From the NCBI GenBank assembly GCA_051881695.1, contig JBJEQJ010000033.1, forward strand, positions 1-27,165: a DNA stretch of 27,165 nucleotides. The letters are read 5' to 3'. A model generated the notes under the pieces. That model was not told the DNA's origin, did not search any database, and worked only from the letters and a program-made list of their open reading frames with translations. The position numbers were made by a program, and so were the translations under genes. This stretch comes from CAYJFG01 sp051881695. Its GTDB lineage: Bacteria; Bacillota; Clostridia; Oscillospirales; Acutalibacteraceae. This document shows, piece by piece, positions 15,900 to 24,163 of the stretch (position 1 is its first letter; every line of letters starts with the position of its first letter).

Positions 15900-16827
15900 T
15901 CTCAAACCCAAATGGTTTAGGAGTGGTGAGGCGTTCAATATGCGGCACTAAAATATTCATAAGAATAATTGAGAACGACACACCCTCGGGGAGGTTTGCG
16001 TACAGTCTTATTAATACTGTAATAATACCGCAGCCTATACCGAAGATAACCTTGCCCCATTTTGTCATGGGTGAGGTTGTGTAATCTGTCGCCATAAATA
16101 TTGCACCGAGCAAAACACCGCCGGAAAGAATGTGGAACAGCGGGTCTTGACCCAACAGGAAAGACATTACAAATACTGTACCGACAAAGCAAAGCGGTAT
16201 TATCGGAGAAATAACCTTTCTTATAAGCAGGTAAACGCCGCCTATAATAAGCGCAAGAGCGCAGGTTTCACCCATACAGCCTGCTGTGTTGCCTAAAAAC
16301 AAATCCAGATAGCCTGTAGATACACCGTTTGCGTTGTTTGCAAGCGGAGTTGCCGTAGAAAGAGCGTCCACACCGCTTTGCATATAGTAAAACGGCGCAG
16401 GCCAGGTTGTCATAGCGGCAGGGAAAGAAACAAGCAGCACAATTCTTGCAGTTATTGCAGGGTTTACAAAGTTTTGTCCTATTCCGCCGAACATCTGCTT
16501 TACAACTACTATTGCAACTATACTTCCGAAAACCGCAATAAACGGGTTTATATTACACGGCAGATTAAGCGCAAGCAATATTCCCGTTACAACTGCGCTT
16601 AAATCTCCTATTGTGTTATCTCTTTTCATCACCTTACGGCTTATAAATTCGAGCAAAACGCACGAGCCGACAGTTACGGCAAGCGTAATAAGCGCCGAAT
16701 AACCAAAAAATATTACCGAAGCGATAATTGCAGGAGCAAGTGCGATGATAACGTCCAGCATTACTCTTCTTGTCGTTTCGTTATTTCTTAAATGAGGCGA
16801 TGACGACACATACATTTTATCCTGCAT
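15895..16827 (-). CDS. rnfD: Rnf complex FMN-binding membrane subunit RnfD
   Basis: 310 residues with many membrane helices. LSTATPLA (156-163) is the covalent FMN motif with T160 as acceptor; the second motif residue is Thr where Gly is more usual (S-T-A-T instead of S-G-A-T). GGIGQNFVNPAITAR (114-128) and MATDYTTSPMT further on are family landmarks. AAGGAGGGATAATT leads to the ATG, and the rnfC stop lies 2 bases upstream. The 3' end touches the tandem repeat array, which begins at or just inside the stop codon region. The C-terminal PFGFEK looks natural, so the coding part seems intact. Confidence 0.96.
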   Translation of the reverse strand: MQDKMYVSSSPHLRNNETTRRVMLDVIIALAPAIIASVIFFGYSALITLAVTVGSCVLLEFISRKVMKRDNTIGDLSAVVTGILLALNLPCNINPFIAVFGSIVAIVVVKQMFGGIGQNFVNPAITARIVLLVSFPAAMTTWPAPFYYMQSGVDALSTATPLANNANGVSTGYLDLFLGNTAGCMGETCALALIIGGVYLLIRKVISPIIPLCFVGTVFVMSFLLGQDPLFHILSGGVLLGAIFMATDYTTSPMTKWGKVIFGIGCGIITVLIRLYANLPEGVSFSIILMNILVPHIERLTTPKPFGFEK

Positions 16828-16829
16828 AA

Positions 16830-18200
16830 TTATCCCTCCTTACTCTCTTTTTCTTTGATAATATGCTCTTTAAGCATAGCCTTGCCAAGGCGCATATTCT
16901 GCACAATCGGTCTTTTTGCCGGGCAGTTAAAGGCGCAGCTTCCACACTCCATACAAGTCATAACACCGTATTTTTCAAGAGCCTTATAATCCTTGAGCTT
17001 TACTGCTCTGCTGATAAACGGCGGAAATAAATTCATCGGGCAGCTGTCTGCACATTTTCCGCAGCGTATACAGCCTGAAGCCTTCGGCAGGCAAGCGTCC
17101 TTTTCGGCAAAAGCGAGAATTGCATTATTCTGCTTTAAAACAGGGAGAGTATCGTCCTTCAGTGCAAGTCCCATCATAGGGCCGCCCATTAAAAGCTTCT
17201 TCGGCTCTTCCTTATAGCCGCCGCAAAATTCCATAACGTCCTTAATCGGCGCACCTATCGGAACAATCACGTTTTTCGGCTCTTTTACTGCGCTTCCGTC
17301 TATTGTCAGTCTTTTTGTTACAAGCGGCATACCGGTTTTTAAATATCTGGCAAGGAACGCTACGGACGTTACATTCATCACTATACAGCCGACATCGGCA
17401 GGAAGCTTGCCGGTTGGAACAACTCTGCCTGTGCACGCCTTTACAAGCACCTTTTCTGCGCCCTGCGGATATTTTGCTTTAAGCGGTAAAACTCTCACTC
17501 TGTCCTTGGGGTCGTATTCCTCGCTGTCTGCTATCTGTCTTAAAACCTTAATAACATCCGGCTTGTTGTCCTCAACGCCGATAATAACTCTTTCTATATT
17601 AAGAAGCTCGCTTATTGCATACACGCCGGACATAACGTCCCAGCTGTTCTCAACAGCCTCCCTGTGGTCTGCCGTTATGTACGGCTCGCACTCGGCAACA
17701 TTAATAATGAGCGTATCTATATTTTTCCCTTCAGGGACATTAAGCTTTATATGTGCAGGAAAGCCTGCGCCGCCAAGACCTACAAGTCCGCTTTCCCTCG
17801 CCGCCTTTATAAGCTGCTGTGCATTATCGACAACAGGCGGTTTAAGCTGTGGATCGGCGGTCATATTTCCGTCGGATTCAATTAAAACAGCGTCGCTTTT
17901 ATTGCCGCCCGGCATAGTTATGCTTACAATCTTTTTAACCGTTCCCGAAACGCTGGAATGAATAGGCGCAGACACAAACGCCTCGCTGTCGCCTATAACA
18001 GTTCCTACATATACGGTATCGCCCGGTTTAACCGTCGGCTTACACGGTGCACCGATATGCTGCTGCATTGCAATAATTACCTCTTTTGGTGCAGGCATTA
18101 TTATGCTTTCGGCTGTCGCTGTGTTTTTTCTGTGCGGCGCTTTAGCTCCGCCCCTTGTATGAAACGGCCGCTTTGGAAATTTTATGGCAGATGAATTCAT
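16830..18200 (-). CDS. rnfC: Rnf complex NADH-site subunit RnfC
   Basis: 456 residues; the peripheral cytosolic subunit that reduces NAD+. It carries the flavin/NADH-type region with GLGGAGFP (141-148) and NVAECEPYITAD (167-178). Two 4Fe-4S motifs lie near the end, CIRCGKCADSCP (C377, C380, C383, C387) and CMECGSCAFNCP (C416, C419, C422, C426). The N-terminus GIHP-type segment appears as FPKRPFHTRGG. GGAGGAA lies 7 bases before the ATG. First gene of the operon. A TATAAT box is present on the minus strand at 18308-18303, but no good -35 was seen, so the operon promoter is only suggested. Divergent from spoVAE. Confidence 0.96.
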   Translation of the reverse strand: MNSSAIKFPKRPFHTRGGAKAPHRKNTATAESIIMPAPKEVIIAMQQHIGAPCKPTVKPGDTVYVGTVIGDSEAFVSAPIHSSVSGTVKKIVSITMPGGNKSDAVLIESDGNMTADPQLKPPVVDNAQQLIKAARESGLVGLGGAGFPAHIKLNVPEGKNIDTLIINVAECEPYITADHREAVENSWDVMSGVYAISELLNIERVIIGVEDNKPDVIKVLRQIADSEEYDPKDRVRVLPLKAKYPQGAEKVLVKACTGRVVPTGKLPADVGCIVMNVTSVAFLARYLKTGMPLVTKRLTIDGSAVKEPKNVIVPIGAPIKDVMEFCGGYKEEPKKLLMGGPMMGLALKDDTLPVLKQNNAILAFAEKDACLPKASGCIRCGKCADSCPMNLFPPFISRAVKLKDYKALEKYGVMTCMECGSCAFNCPAKRPIVQNMRLGKAMLKEHIIKEKESKEG

Positions 18201-18415
18201 TAAAATTCCTCCGATAAATTAAAAAATATAAAAATTCACTTTTGAATAAGCAGATAAAAACAGCGCATACTTATCACATAAGGAGCTTTTCCCATAAAGT
18301 ATATTATACCTGGCAAGTATACGCCGCTGATAGTATATATGCAGAAAATAACACAATCACAACAAAATTCTGCAAATAAATCCATTTTATATTTTATCAT
18401 TACCGAATGATTATT

Positions 18416-18445
18416 GCAATACGGATTAAAGAAATAAACATAAAA
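18416..18445 (+). promoter_or_regulatory. possible sigma-G-like promoter for spoVAE
   Basis: GCAATA (18416-18421), 17 bases, CATAAAA (18439-18445) resembles the forespore sigma-G pattern (TGAATA / CATACTA). It ends 23 bases before the ATG. The match is loose and the region is A+T-rich; function of the gene is part of the argument. Confidence 0.3.
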
Positions 18446-18468
18446 TAAATAAGAAAAAGGGCGATAAT

Positions 18469-18825
18469 ATGGACTATTTTAATGCATTCTGGGTTGGAGG
18501 GCTTATCTGTGTTCTGGGGCAGATATTTATAGACAAAACAAAGCTTACCCCTGCGCGCATACTTGTTTCGCTTGTTGTTTTGGGTGTGGCGTTAACCGCC
18601 GTCGGCGTTTACAAGCCGCTTGTTGAGTTTGCCGGAGCAGGCGCAACCGTTCCGCTTTGCGGCTTTGGCTACACAATGGCGGAGGGCGTAAAAAAAGCAG
18701 TTGCAGCAAAAGGGCTTATGGGCGTTTTAACAGGAGGTCTTTCCGCTGCGGCGGCAGGAGTTACCGCCGCCATAGTGTTCGGCTTGCTGGCGGCGCTTGT
18801 GTCTAAGCCAAAGGGTAAGGAATAA
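18469..18825 (+). CDS. spoVAE: stage V sporulation protein AE (SpoVAE/SpoVAEb)
   Basis: 118 residues, hydrophobic, with about four membrane helices. VGGLICVLGQIFIDKTKLTP (8-27) and the stretch FAGAGATVPLCGFGY (54-68) are characteristic of SpoVAE. The protein belongs to the forespore membrane channel that moves dipicolinic acid into the spore and lets it out at germination. AAAGGGCG lies 7 bases before the ATG. It normally sits beside spoVAC and spoVAD, but here it stands alone between the rnf operon and a strong terminator, so its partners must be elsewhere. Confidence 0.94.
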   Translation: MDYFNAFWVGGLICVLGQIFIDKTKLTPARILVSLVVLGVALTAVGVYKPLVEFAGAGATVPLCGFGYTMAEGVKKAVAAKGLMGVLTGGLSAAAAGVTAAIVFGLLAALVSKPKGKE

Positions 18826-18826
18826 T

Positions 18827-18875
18827 AAAAGCTGAATTTGTTTTTGTAATTTTAAAACAAATTCAGCTTTTATTG
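18827..18875 (+). terminator. strong (bidirectional) intrinsic terminator after spoVAE
   Basis: AAAAGCTGAATTTGTTTT (18827-18844) pairs perfectly with AAAACAAATTCAGCTTTT (18854-18871), an 18-bp stem with a 9-base loop, directly at the stop codon. Confidence 0.88.
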
Positions 18876-18948
18876 TGTATTTTTATCTCTATAATAAATA
18901 TATTGTTTAATTATGTTTAAAATTTTATATAATTATTTAATAATTTTA

Positions 18949-18977
18949 TTGACAAAAATAAGCGCTTCTATTACAAT
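18949..18977 (+). promoter_or_regulatory. strong sigma-A-type promoter of the secreted-protein/ABC unit
   Basis: Perfect TTGACA (18949-18954), 17 bases, TACAAT (18972-18977). The spacer contains the palindrome AAGCGCTT (18960-18967), a possible repressor contact. Transcription would begin near 18984, leaving a leader of about 110 bases. Confidence 0.8.
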
Positions 18978-18984
18978 ATAACTA

Positions 18985-19062
18985 TAACAGGTAAAAATCA
19001 TTATATTATGTTATCTATTTTTACAATTATATTATTTAGCTGTTATTTTTGTTGCAACAAAA
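18985..19062 (+). promoter_or_regulatory. structured 5' leader with nested hairpins and a 16-bp palindrome
   Basis: TAACAG (18985-18990) pairs with CTGTTA (19040-19045), and GTAAAAAT (18991-18998) with ATTTTTAC (19017-19024). The predicted transcript therefore begins almost at the base of a stem. It is followed by the perfect palindrome TTTTGTTGCAACAAAA (19047-19062), 18 bases before the ribosome site. Either an mRNA-stabilising 5' structure or an operator. Confidence 0.45.
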
Positions 19063-19095
19063 TGCAGATAAAATTAACGAAAGGAGGTACTTTAA

Positions 19096-19491
19096 ATGAT
19101 TGTTACAAGAAAATTAAGTAAATTTAAAAAGGTAGTCATCACTGCTACTGCTGCCGTGCTTGCGCTTTCATCAACTGCTTTTATTTGTGCAAATGCTACA
19201 ATGCAGAACGTCAAGGCATCTGCCACAAGCACCAGGGTATATGTAACGCTAACTACAGATTACCGCACAACGCTTGCTGTTAATAAGCTATCGTGTAGAC
19301 AGAAGCATACCGAAACAGGACAGACTTTGACAAAAACTGGATCAAACGGCGCAGGCAATGCCACAACCGTTACTGCAGCAATAACACCGAATACCGGATA
19401 TAAATTTATTAACGAATCAATTACTTATAATTTTTACAAATACCAATTTGGTACCGGTAGTATAGTAAAATGCGCCTTGCCCAAAATATAA
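19096..19491 (+). CDS. small Sec-secreted protein, unrecognised family
   Basis: 131 residues. A positive N-terminus (RKLSKFKK) and a hydrophobic stretch (13-30) are followed by likely signal peptidase sites at ANA-T (34/35) or ASA-T (43/44). The mature part is then 88-97 residues. It is rich in Thr, Val, Asn and Tyr, with strand-like alternation, and has just two cysteines (C67, C126) that could form one disulfide. A very strong ribosome site AAAGGAGGTA and a consensus promoter suggest high expression. It is the first gene of a unit with a lipoprotein and a complete ABC transporter. A secreted bacteriocin-like or signal protein with a dedicated transporter is one reading, based on layout only. 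I do not recognise the family, and it lacks the motifs of lactococcin 972. Confidence 0.8.
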   Translation: MIVTRKLSKFKKVVITATAAVLALSSTAFICANATMQNVKASATSTRVYVTLTTDYRTTLAVNKLSCRQKHTETGQTLTKTGSNGAGNATTVTAAITPNTGYKFINESITYNFYKYQFGTGSIVKCALPKI

Positions 19492-19574
19492 CAAACACAT
19501 CATCTTATATAATTATACTATGTGTGTATCATTAGGAATTCACTCTTTGCCGCTATTTTGACGTATTCTTAAAA

Positions 19575-19600
19575 CAGCCGCTCGTTAAGACGGGCGGCTG
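19575..19600 (+). promoter_or_regulatory. stable hairpin between the secreted-protein and lipoprotein genes
   Basis: CAGCCGCTCGT (19575-19585) and ACGGGCGGCTG (19590-19600) form an 11-bp stem (one T-G pair) with a TAAG loop. No T tract follows, so it is not a classic terminator. The ribosome site AGGGGAG of the lipoprotein begins 4 bases later. It may protect the upstream message or limit read-through. Confidence 0.5.
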
Positions 19601-19617
19601 CAACAGGGGAGATTATT

Positions 19618-20790
19618 ATGAAAAAATTGTCTGCTTTCTTGTGCATATTATTAATTGTATGCAGTCTGACTGCCTGCAAAAACGGTGCTGAAAACACTGA
19701 ACAAAATGAAAAAGAATCAATAGCAGAGCTTACAGGCTTTTCGCTTGAGAACTTTAATATTGAAACAGACGACCAATCCTTTTTCGGATATTACCATCAA
19801 ATGGCTTCAACCGAAAACGGCTATTATTATTTCGGCGGTGACTGGGGAGATTTCTTGTATTATTTTGATAAAGAGAGCAAACAGGCTGTGCCTTTATGCA
19901 ACAAGCCGGATTGTGAACATAATCAGAATTATCCCGACTGCAATGCATATTTTGACAATATACAGTATGAACGGTATTACGGTATTTTTTACTATAACTC
20001 CTCGCTCTATCTTTTAGGCGGCGACGGCGAATATAACTGCACCGGACTGTATCTTTATAAAATTTCCTCCGACGGAACTAAGCGCGAATGTGTCCGGCTC
20101 TTAAGGGATTTCGGCTCTGAATTTCGCAGTATGAAAATAGAATTTATGATGCATAAGGGCAAGGGGTATTTTGTATATTCCAGCGATTCAAAAACAGAGC
20201 TCTACTCATTTGATATAGAAGATAAAAACTCGGAATTAGTAAAGATAGATGAAGCAGAAGGCGCATACCCCGAATTTTACCGCTTAATCGGCTGTGAAGA
20301 CGGGATAAGCTACCAATACTTTGGCTATAAGGATAAAGATATGAAAAACTTTTCCGGCGGTATAAAAATATATCTGCCGGGAAACAAACCGGAAATGGTT
20401 GTTAAGGATGCCGTTAAGCCCTACACGATTGCAAACGGAAATATTTATTACGAAACGGCAGACGGACTAAAGATGTATTCATTAAAAACTAAGACTGTTT
20501 CTGACGTTGAAACAAAAAATAATGCAAATTCTCCCAATTATGACGGCAACTACTTTTACCTCTATGACGTCACCCTTGATAACGAGTATACAATATACAT
20601 ATATGATAAGGATATGAAATTTATAGACAGTGTGAAAGCACCGGGATCCCTTTACTTTGGAGATGAAAATTATTTCTTCGGCTGTTATGATGAAGATCCG
20701 GACAATCTGGAGGAATATACCTTAATCACCTGTTATTTTGATAAATCGAAAATCGGCAAGGAAGAGCTTAAGTGGAAAAGAATAGAGTAG
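19618..20790 (+). CDS. lipoprotein with Cys/His cluster, probable beta-propeller-like fold
   Basis: 390 residues. The signal peptide ends in the lipobox LTAC with C20 as the lipid-bearing cysteine, so the protein should be anchored outside the membrane. After an acidic linker the body repeats short blocks of the type ENGYYYFGG, FYYNSSLYLLGG, ANGNIYYETADGLKMYSL and YDGNYFYLYD, as in bladed propeller lipoproteins of clostridia. A motif CNKPDCEHNQNYPDC (C-x4-C-x-H-x6-C, about residues 100-114) could bind a metal or form disulfides. AGGGGAG lies 7 bases before the ATG. The stop lies 6 bases before the permease start, so the two are probably co-translated. Substrate-binding or immunity function is possible; neither is shown. 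Confidence 0.82.
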   Translation: MKKLSAFLCILLIVCSLTACKNGAENTEQNEKESIAELTGFSLENFNIETDDQSFFGYYHQMASTENGYYYFGGDWGDFLYYFDKESKQAVPLCNKPDCEHNQNYPDCNAYFDNIQYERYYGIFYYNSSLYLLGGDGEYNCTGLYLYKISSDGTKRECVRLLRDFGSEFRSMKIEFMMHKGKGYFVYSSDSKTELYSFDIEDKNSELVKIDEAEGAYPEFYRLIGCEDGISYQYFGYKDKDMKNFSGGIKIYLPGNKPEMVVKDAVKPYTIANGNIYYETADGLKMYSLKTKTVSDVETKNNANSPNYDGNYFYLYDVTLDNEYTIYIYDKDMKFIDSVKAPGSLYFGDENYFFGCYDEDPDNLEEYTLITCYFDKSKIGKEELKWKRIE

Positions 20791-20796
20791 AATATT

Positions 20797-23187
20797 ATGG
20801 AAATAAGACGTGTTTTACTTAGCAAAAAAATAATAATTTCTCTTGCTCTGCTGCTTGTTATAAGCGTAGGCTTTTATCTGGGCGCACAATACGACAATGC
20901 AAAGCTTAACGGCGTAAGCTTGTCGCAGGAAAGAACGGAATACAAAAATATATTAGATGCCTTAAAGGGCAAGTCCTTGGACGAAATGATGACGGCGATA
21001 AACGCTGAGCAAGAGCGTATTTCTGTTCTGTCCGACTTGCTTAAGTCGGAGTCAACACCTGAAGAATCGCTTAAAATAAGAAAAGAGTACCCTGAGCTTG
21101 CACAAGAGTATGATGAAAACAAAAACAGCATAGACTTGCTGCAGCTATGGACAAAGGAACAGGAATTAACCAAAATTTCAACACAGGTTGAGCACATAAG
21201 CTCATATTCCGATTATCTTAAAAGCATAGACGCACAGGCAAAGCAGATGAACACAATATGTATTTTTGCCGATAACGATCCTTTGTCGGTGAAAAACATT
21301 GAAAAAACTACCGAGGATTACGCTTCTCTTAAAGGTATTACCCTAAGCCTCGGCAACGACAAGCCGATTACAACAGTACTCCAATTTGAGCTTGTGCATT
21401 ATCTCACCTTAATTTTTGCGCTCGTTATAATTTTTTCTTTCCTGGAGGAACGCAAAAAAGGCCTGCAAAATATTATTTATTCTGCGCCTAACGGACGTTT
21501 CAGCCTTGCTCTTAAGCGCGGAGCAATTTTATTTTTCAGCATAGCTTTTGTAAATATAATTACATATGCTGTTATGTTTGGCGTTTCTTTCCTTATGTAC
21601 GGCGGTATAGACGATATATTCAGAAATGTTCAATCTGTTAAAATGCTTCAAAATTTTATTTATCCAATGTCTGAGCTTGAATTTATTTTGTTCTACATCT
21701 TAATAAATATATTAACTCAGCTTACCGTCGCATTTATACTGTGGTTTGTGCTTTCGTTTATCCAGAATTTAAGCCTTGCGCTTGGTACTACGGCGGCGGT
21801 TTTTGCCGTTGAATACTTACTATATGCTCTCTTGCCGAGTCAGAGCAATATTGCGCTTTTTAAGTATATGAATATATTTTATTACCTGAATCCCACAGAG
21901 GTTATTATAAAATACAGAAATATCAACGCCTTTGTAATAGTAATAAATGCATACTGGCTTTTAGTTATATCTTCATTGGTTTTTTTAGCCGTTTTCGCTG
22001 TTCTTTGTACCGTAACCTATGCTGTAAAATATCCGAGCAAAACTCCAAATAAGCTTGAAATTATAATAGTAAAGGCATTTAAAAAGATAAATGAAGCATA
22101 CTGGAAGCTTGTTGAAAAGCTAAATGTAACAGGTATTGAGCTTTATAAGCTTCTCGTAATACAAAAGGGCTTTGTTGTTCTTGCAGCTTTTGTGCTTGTG
22201 CTGTTTTCGCTCACAAGCTCAAACCCGATTTTTTACAGTGCGGAGGACAGTATTCTTAACAGATTTTACGAACAGTACGGCGGCAAAGTTGGCGACGGAG
22301 CCTTAAATTATGTTGCAGATATTGAAGCTGAGCTTGAAGCCGCCGATAAGGAATATATACAGGCGAGCAAGGATTATTCAAACGGCAGGCTTTCAAAAAA
22401 CGATTACGAAATGGCACGCCTGAGATACAGCGTTTATGATACTAAGCGTTCTGTGCTAAGCACCATTTATGAACGCTTGGATTACATAGAAAACAACGCG
22501 AAAAACGGAAATGAGGCCTGGCTTGTAAATCCTAAGGGCTACGAAAATCTTTTATATACAAGCGGCTACTCAAGACAGCAAAGCTTTTCACTGCTTTCGG
22601 TATTCAGCATTGTAATAATAATCTCCGGAGTGTTTGCATTTGAAAAACGCTCCCAAATGTATAATTCTTTAATGGCAAGCTTCGGCGGAAGAGGACAGCT
22701 TTTCAAAAAGAAAATACTTTCTGCAACAATTATAACAGTTATTATCTGGCTTTGCTTTACTTGTGCAGAATTATACGACGTTTTCAGTCAGTATACCCTT
22801 GCAAACCCTGACGCACCGATAAAAAGCCTTGAGGTATTTAATTCTCTTCCTTTTAATATAAGCATAGGAGCATTTATTGCATTAATGTATATAACAAGAC
22901 TTATATTGCTTTTGTCCTCGGCTTATATTGTTTGCTTTATTTCTTCCTGCACAAAATATCATCTGAGTATAATAACATCATTGGCAGTTCTTATTTTACC
23001 CTCTGTTTTATATACAGTCGGCATAGAGGCTTTTTCATATGCTTCGGTAACTGTGCCGATAGCCTTTATGAATTTACTTATATCCTCACAGGGCTTCACA
23101 TTTTTAATCCCGGTATTCTTTATTACGGTTCTCGGTATTCTGAGCATTATTTTTGCAAAACAGAAATGGTGTAAAAACAGCAGGTGA
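20797..23187 (+). CDS. double-length ABC-2-type permease
   Basis: 796 residues that look like two ABC-2 permeases in one chain. Half 1: helix at about 11-28, a helical outside region of about 170 residues, then membrane helices from about 200 to 410. Half 2: helix at about 455-475, an outside region of about 115 residues rich in charged heptads, then helices from about 597 to 790. After the second helix of each half comes a similar cytoplasmic segment, FLEERKKGLQNIIYSAPNGR and FAFEKRSQMYNSLMASFGGR. This supports an internal duplication, so one chain could supply both membrane halves. The ribosome site is weak (AGAGTAG), and translation is likely coupled to the lipoprotein 6 bases upstream. 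Its TGA overlaps the ribosome site of the ATPase gene. Confidence 0.85.
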   Translation: MEIRRVLLSKKIIISLALLLVISVGFYLGAQYDNAKLNGVSLSQERTEYKNILDALKGKSLDEMMTAINAEQERISVLSDLLKSESTPEESLKIRKEYPELAQEYDENKNSIDLLQLWTKEQELTKISTQVEHISSYSDYLKSIDAQAKQMNTICIFADNDPLSVKNIEKTTEDYASLKGITLSLGNDKPITTVLQFELVHYLTLIFALVIIFSFLEERKKGLQNIIYSAPNGRFSLALKRGAILFFSIAFVNIITYAVMFGVSFLMYGGIDDIFRNVQSVKMLQNFIYPMSELEFILFYILINILTQLTVAFILWFVLSFIQNLSLALGTTAAVFAVEYLLYALLPSQSNIALFKYMNIFYYLNPTEVIIKYRNINAFVIVINAYWLLVISSLVFLAVFAVLCTVTYAVKYPSKTPNKLEIIIVKAFKKINEAYWKLVEKLNVTGIELYKLLVIQKGFVVLAAFVLVLFSLTSSNPIFYSAEDSILNRFYEQYGGKVGDGALNYVADIEAELEAADKEYIQASKDYSNGRLSKNDYEMARLRYSVYDTKRSVLSTIYERLDYIENNAKNGNEAWLVNPKGYENLLYTSGYSRQQSFSLLSVFSIVIIISGVFAFEKRSQMYNSLMASFGGRGQLFKKKILSATIITVIIWLCFTCAELYDVFSQYTLANPDAPIKSLEVFNSLPFNISIGAFIALMYITRLILLLSSAYIVCFISSCTKYHLSIITSLAVLILPSVLYTVGIEAFSYASVTVPIAFMNLLISSQGFTFLIPVFFITVLGILSIIFAKQKWCKNSR

Positions 23188-23192
23188 AAAAC

Positions 23193-24053
23193 ATGAAAAT
23201 TGAAATAAAAAATCTGACAAAAAACTACGGCGATAATATAGCTTTAAATAATATAAGCCTTACCCTTACAAACGGAATTTACGGCTTGATCGGTGCAAAC
23301 GGAGCAGGTAAAAGCACGCTCATGAATTTGATTACAGACAATATCAGCAGAACCTCGGGAGAAATTCTGTGCGAAGGCGAAGAAATTTTAAGCCTTGGCA
23401 AAACATTCCGCAAAAAGCTGGGATATATGCCGCAGCAGCAAGGCTTTTACGATAATCTGTCGGCACGCTCGTTTATTCTTTATATGGCGTCGCTTAAGGG
23501 TCTTTCACGCTCACAGGCAAAAAAAGAAGCAGACGAGCTGTTAGATGTCGTAAATCTCAGGTATGTTGCCCACAAAAGGGTGGGAGAATTCTCAGGCGGA
23601 ATGAAGCAGCGTGTTCTTCTGGCTCAGGCTATGCTCGGCAATCCCGATATTCTTCTTCTTGACGAGCCGACAGCAGGTCTTGACCCTAAGGAGAGGATAA
23701 GAATCCGCAACTTTATAAGCGAAATAGCCAAGGATAAGATAGTACTGATTTCAACACACGTTGTTTCCGACATTGAATTTATAGCAAAAGAAATTATTTT
23801 GCTCAAAGACGGCCGGCTGATTTCAAACGGCAGCTGCTCCAATCTTTTAACGGAAATAGATGATAAGGTATTTGAAATAGAGGTAAAAGGCGAACAACTG
23901 CAGAAGGTTCAGTCCACACTCAGGGTAAGCAATCTTCGCTATGAGGGAGAAAATATAATAGCAAGGGCAGTCTGCGACAATGCTCCTGTTGATTATACAT
24001 ATACTGCTGTAAAGCCTACGCTTGAGGATTTATATCTTTATTATTTTGAGTAG
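23193..24053 (+). CDS. ABC transporter ATP-binding protein
   Basis: 286 residues; the motor for the permease just upstream. Walker A GANGAGKST, Q-loop MPQQQGFYD, signature FSGGMKQRVLLAQAM, Walker B ILLLDEPTAGLDP and the switch histidine in STHVVSD are complete. A short C-terminal extension follows. The ATG at 23193 has AGGTGA five bases upstream, made from the permease stop region. A GTG at 23184 is in frame but lies inside that ribosome site. Last gene of the unit, followed by a strong hairpin terminator. Confidence 0.92.
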   Translation: MKIEIKNLTKNYGDNIALNNISLTLTNGIYGLIGANGAGKSTLMNLITDNISRTSGEILCEGEEILSLGKTFRKKLGYMPQQQGFYDNLSARSFILYMASLKGLSRSQAKKEADELLDVVNLRYVAHKRVGEFSGGMKQRVLLAQAMLGNPDILLLDEPTAGLDPKERIRIRNFISEIAKDKIVLISTHVVSDIEFIAKEIILLKDGRLISNGSCSNLLTEIDDKVFEIEVKGEQLQKVQSTLRVSNLRYEGENIIARAVCDNAPVDYTYTAVKPTLEDLYLYYFE

Positions 24054-24086
24054 AAAAGCAAATAAAAACTGATAAGAATAAACACC

Positions 24087-24124
24087 GCAGCGCCGCACCG
24101 AAAATTAATCCGATGCGGCGCTGC
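24087..24124. terminator. convergent terminator hairpin
   Basis: GCAGCGCCGCA (24087-24097) and TGCGGCGCTGC (24114-24124) form an 11-bp G+C-rich stem between the ATPase gene (+) and the nitrilase-dockerin gene (-). T tracts on both sides are weak. Confidence 0.7.
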
Positions 24125-24163
24125 TTCTATATCAAGATTTATACATTACCTTTTGCGTTAAGC

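Noticed and set aside
17407..17961. 184-codon plus-strand frame opposite rnfC
   Set aside because: Antisense shadow of a well-supported gene.
18201..18468. Rex (redox repressor) site before rnfC
   Set aside because: A TTGTGATTGTGTTA string on the minus strand has only one convincing half-site and lies upstream of the likely -10; too weak to call.
19096..19491. Lactococcin 972 family bacteriocin
   Set aside because: The layout is suggestive, but the mature protein is longer and lacks the Trp/Gly-rich pattern of that family; kept as unknown.
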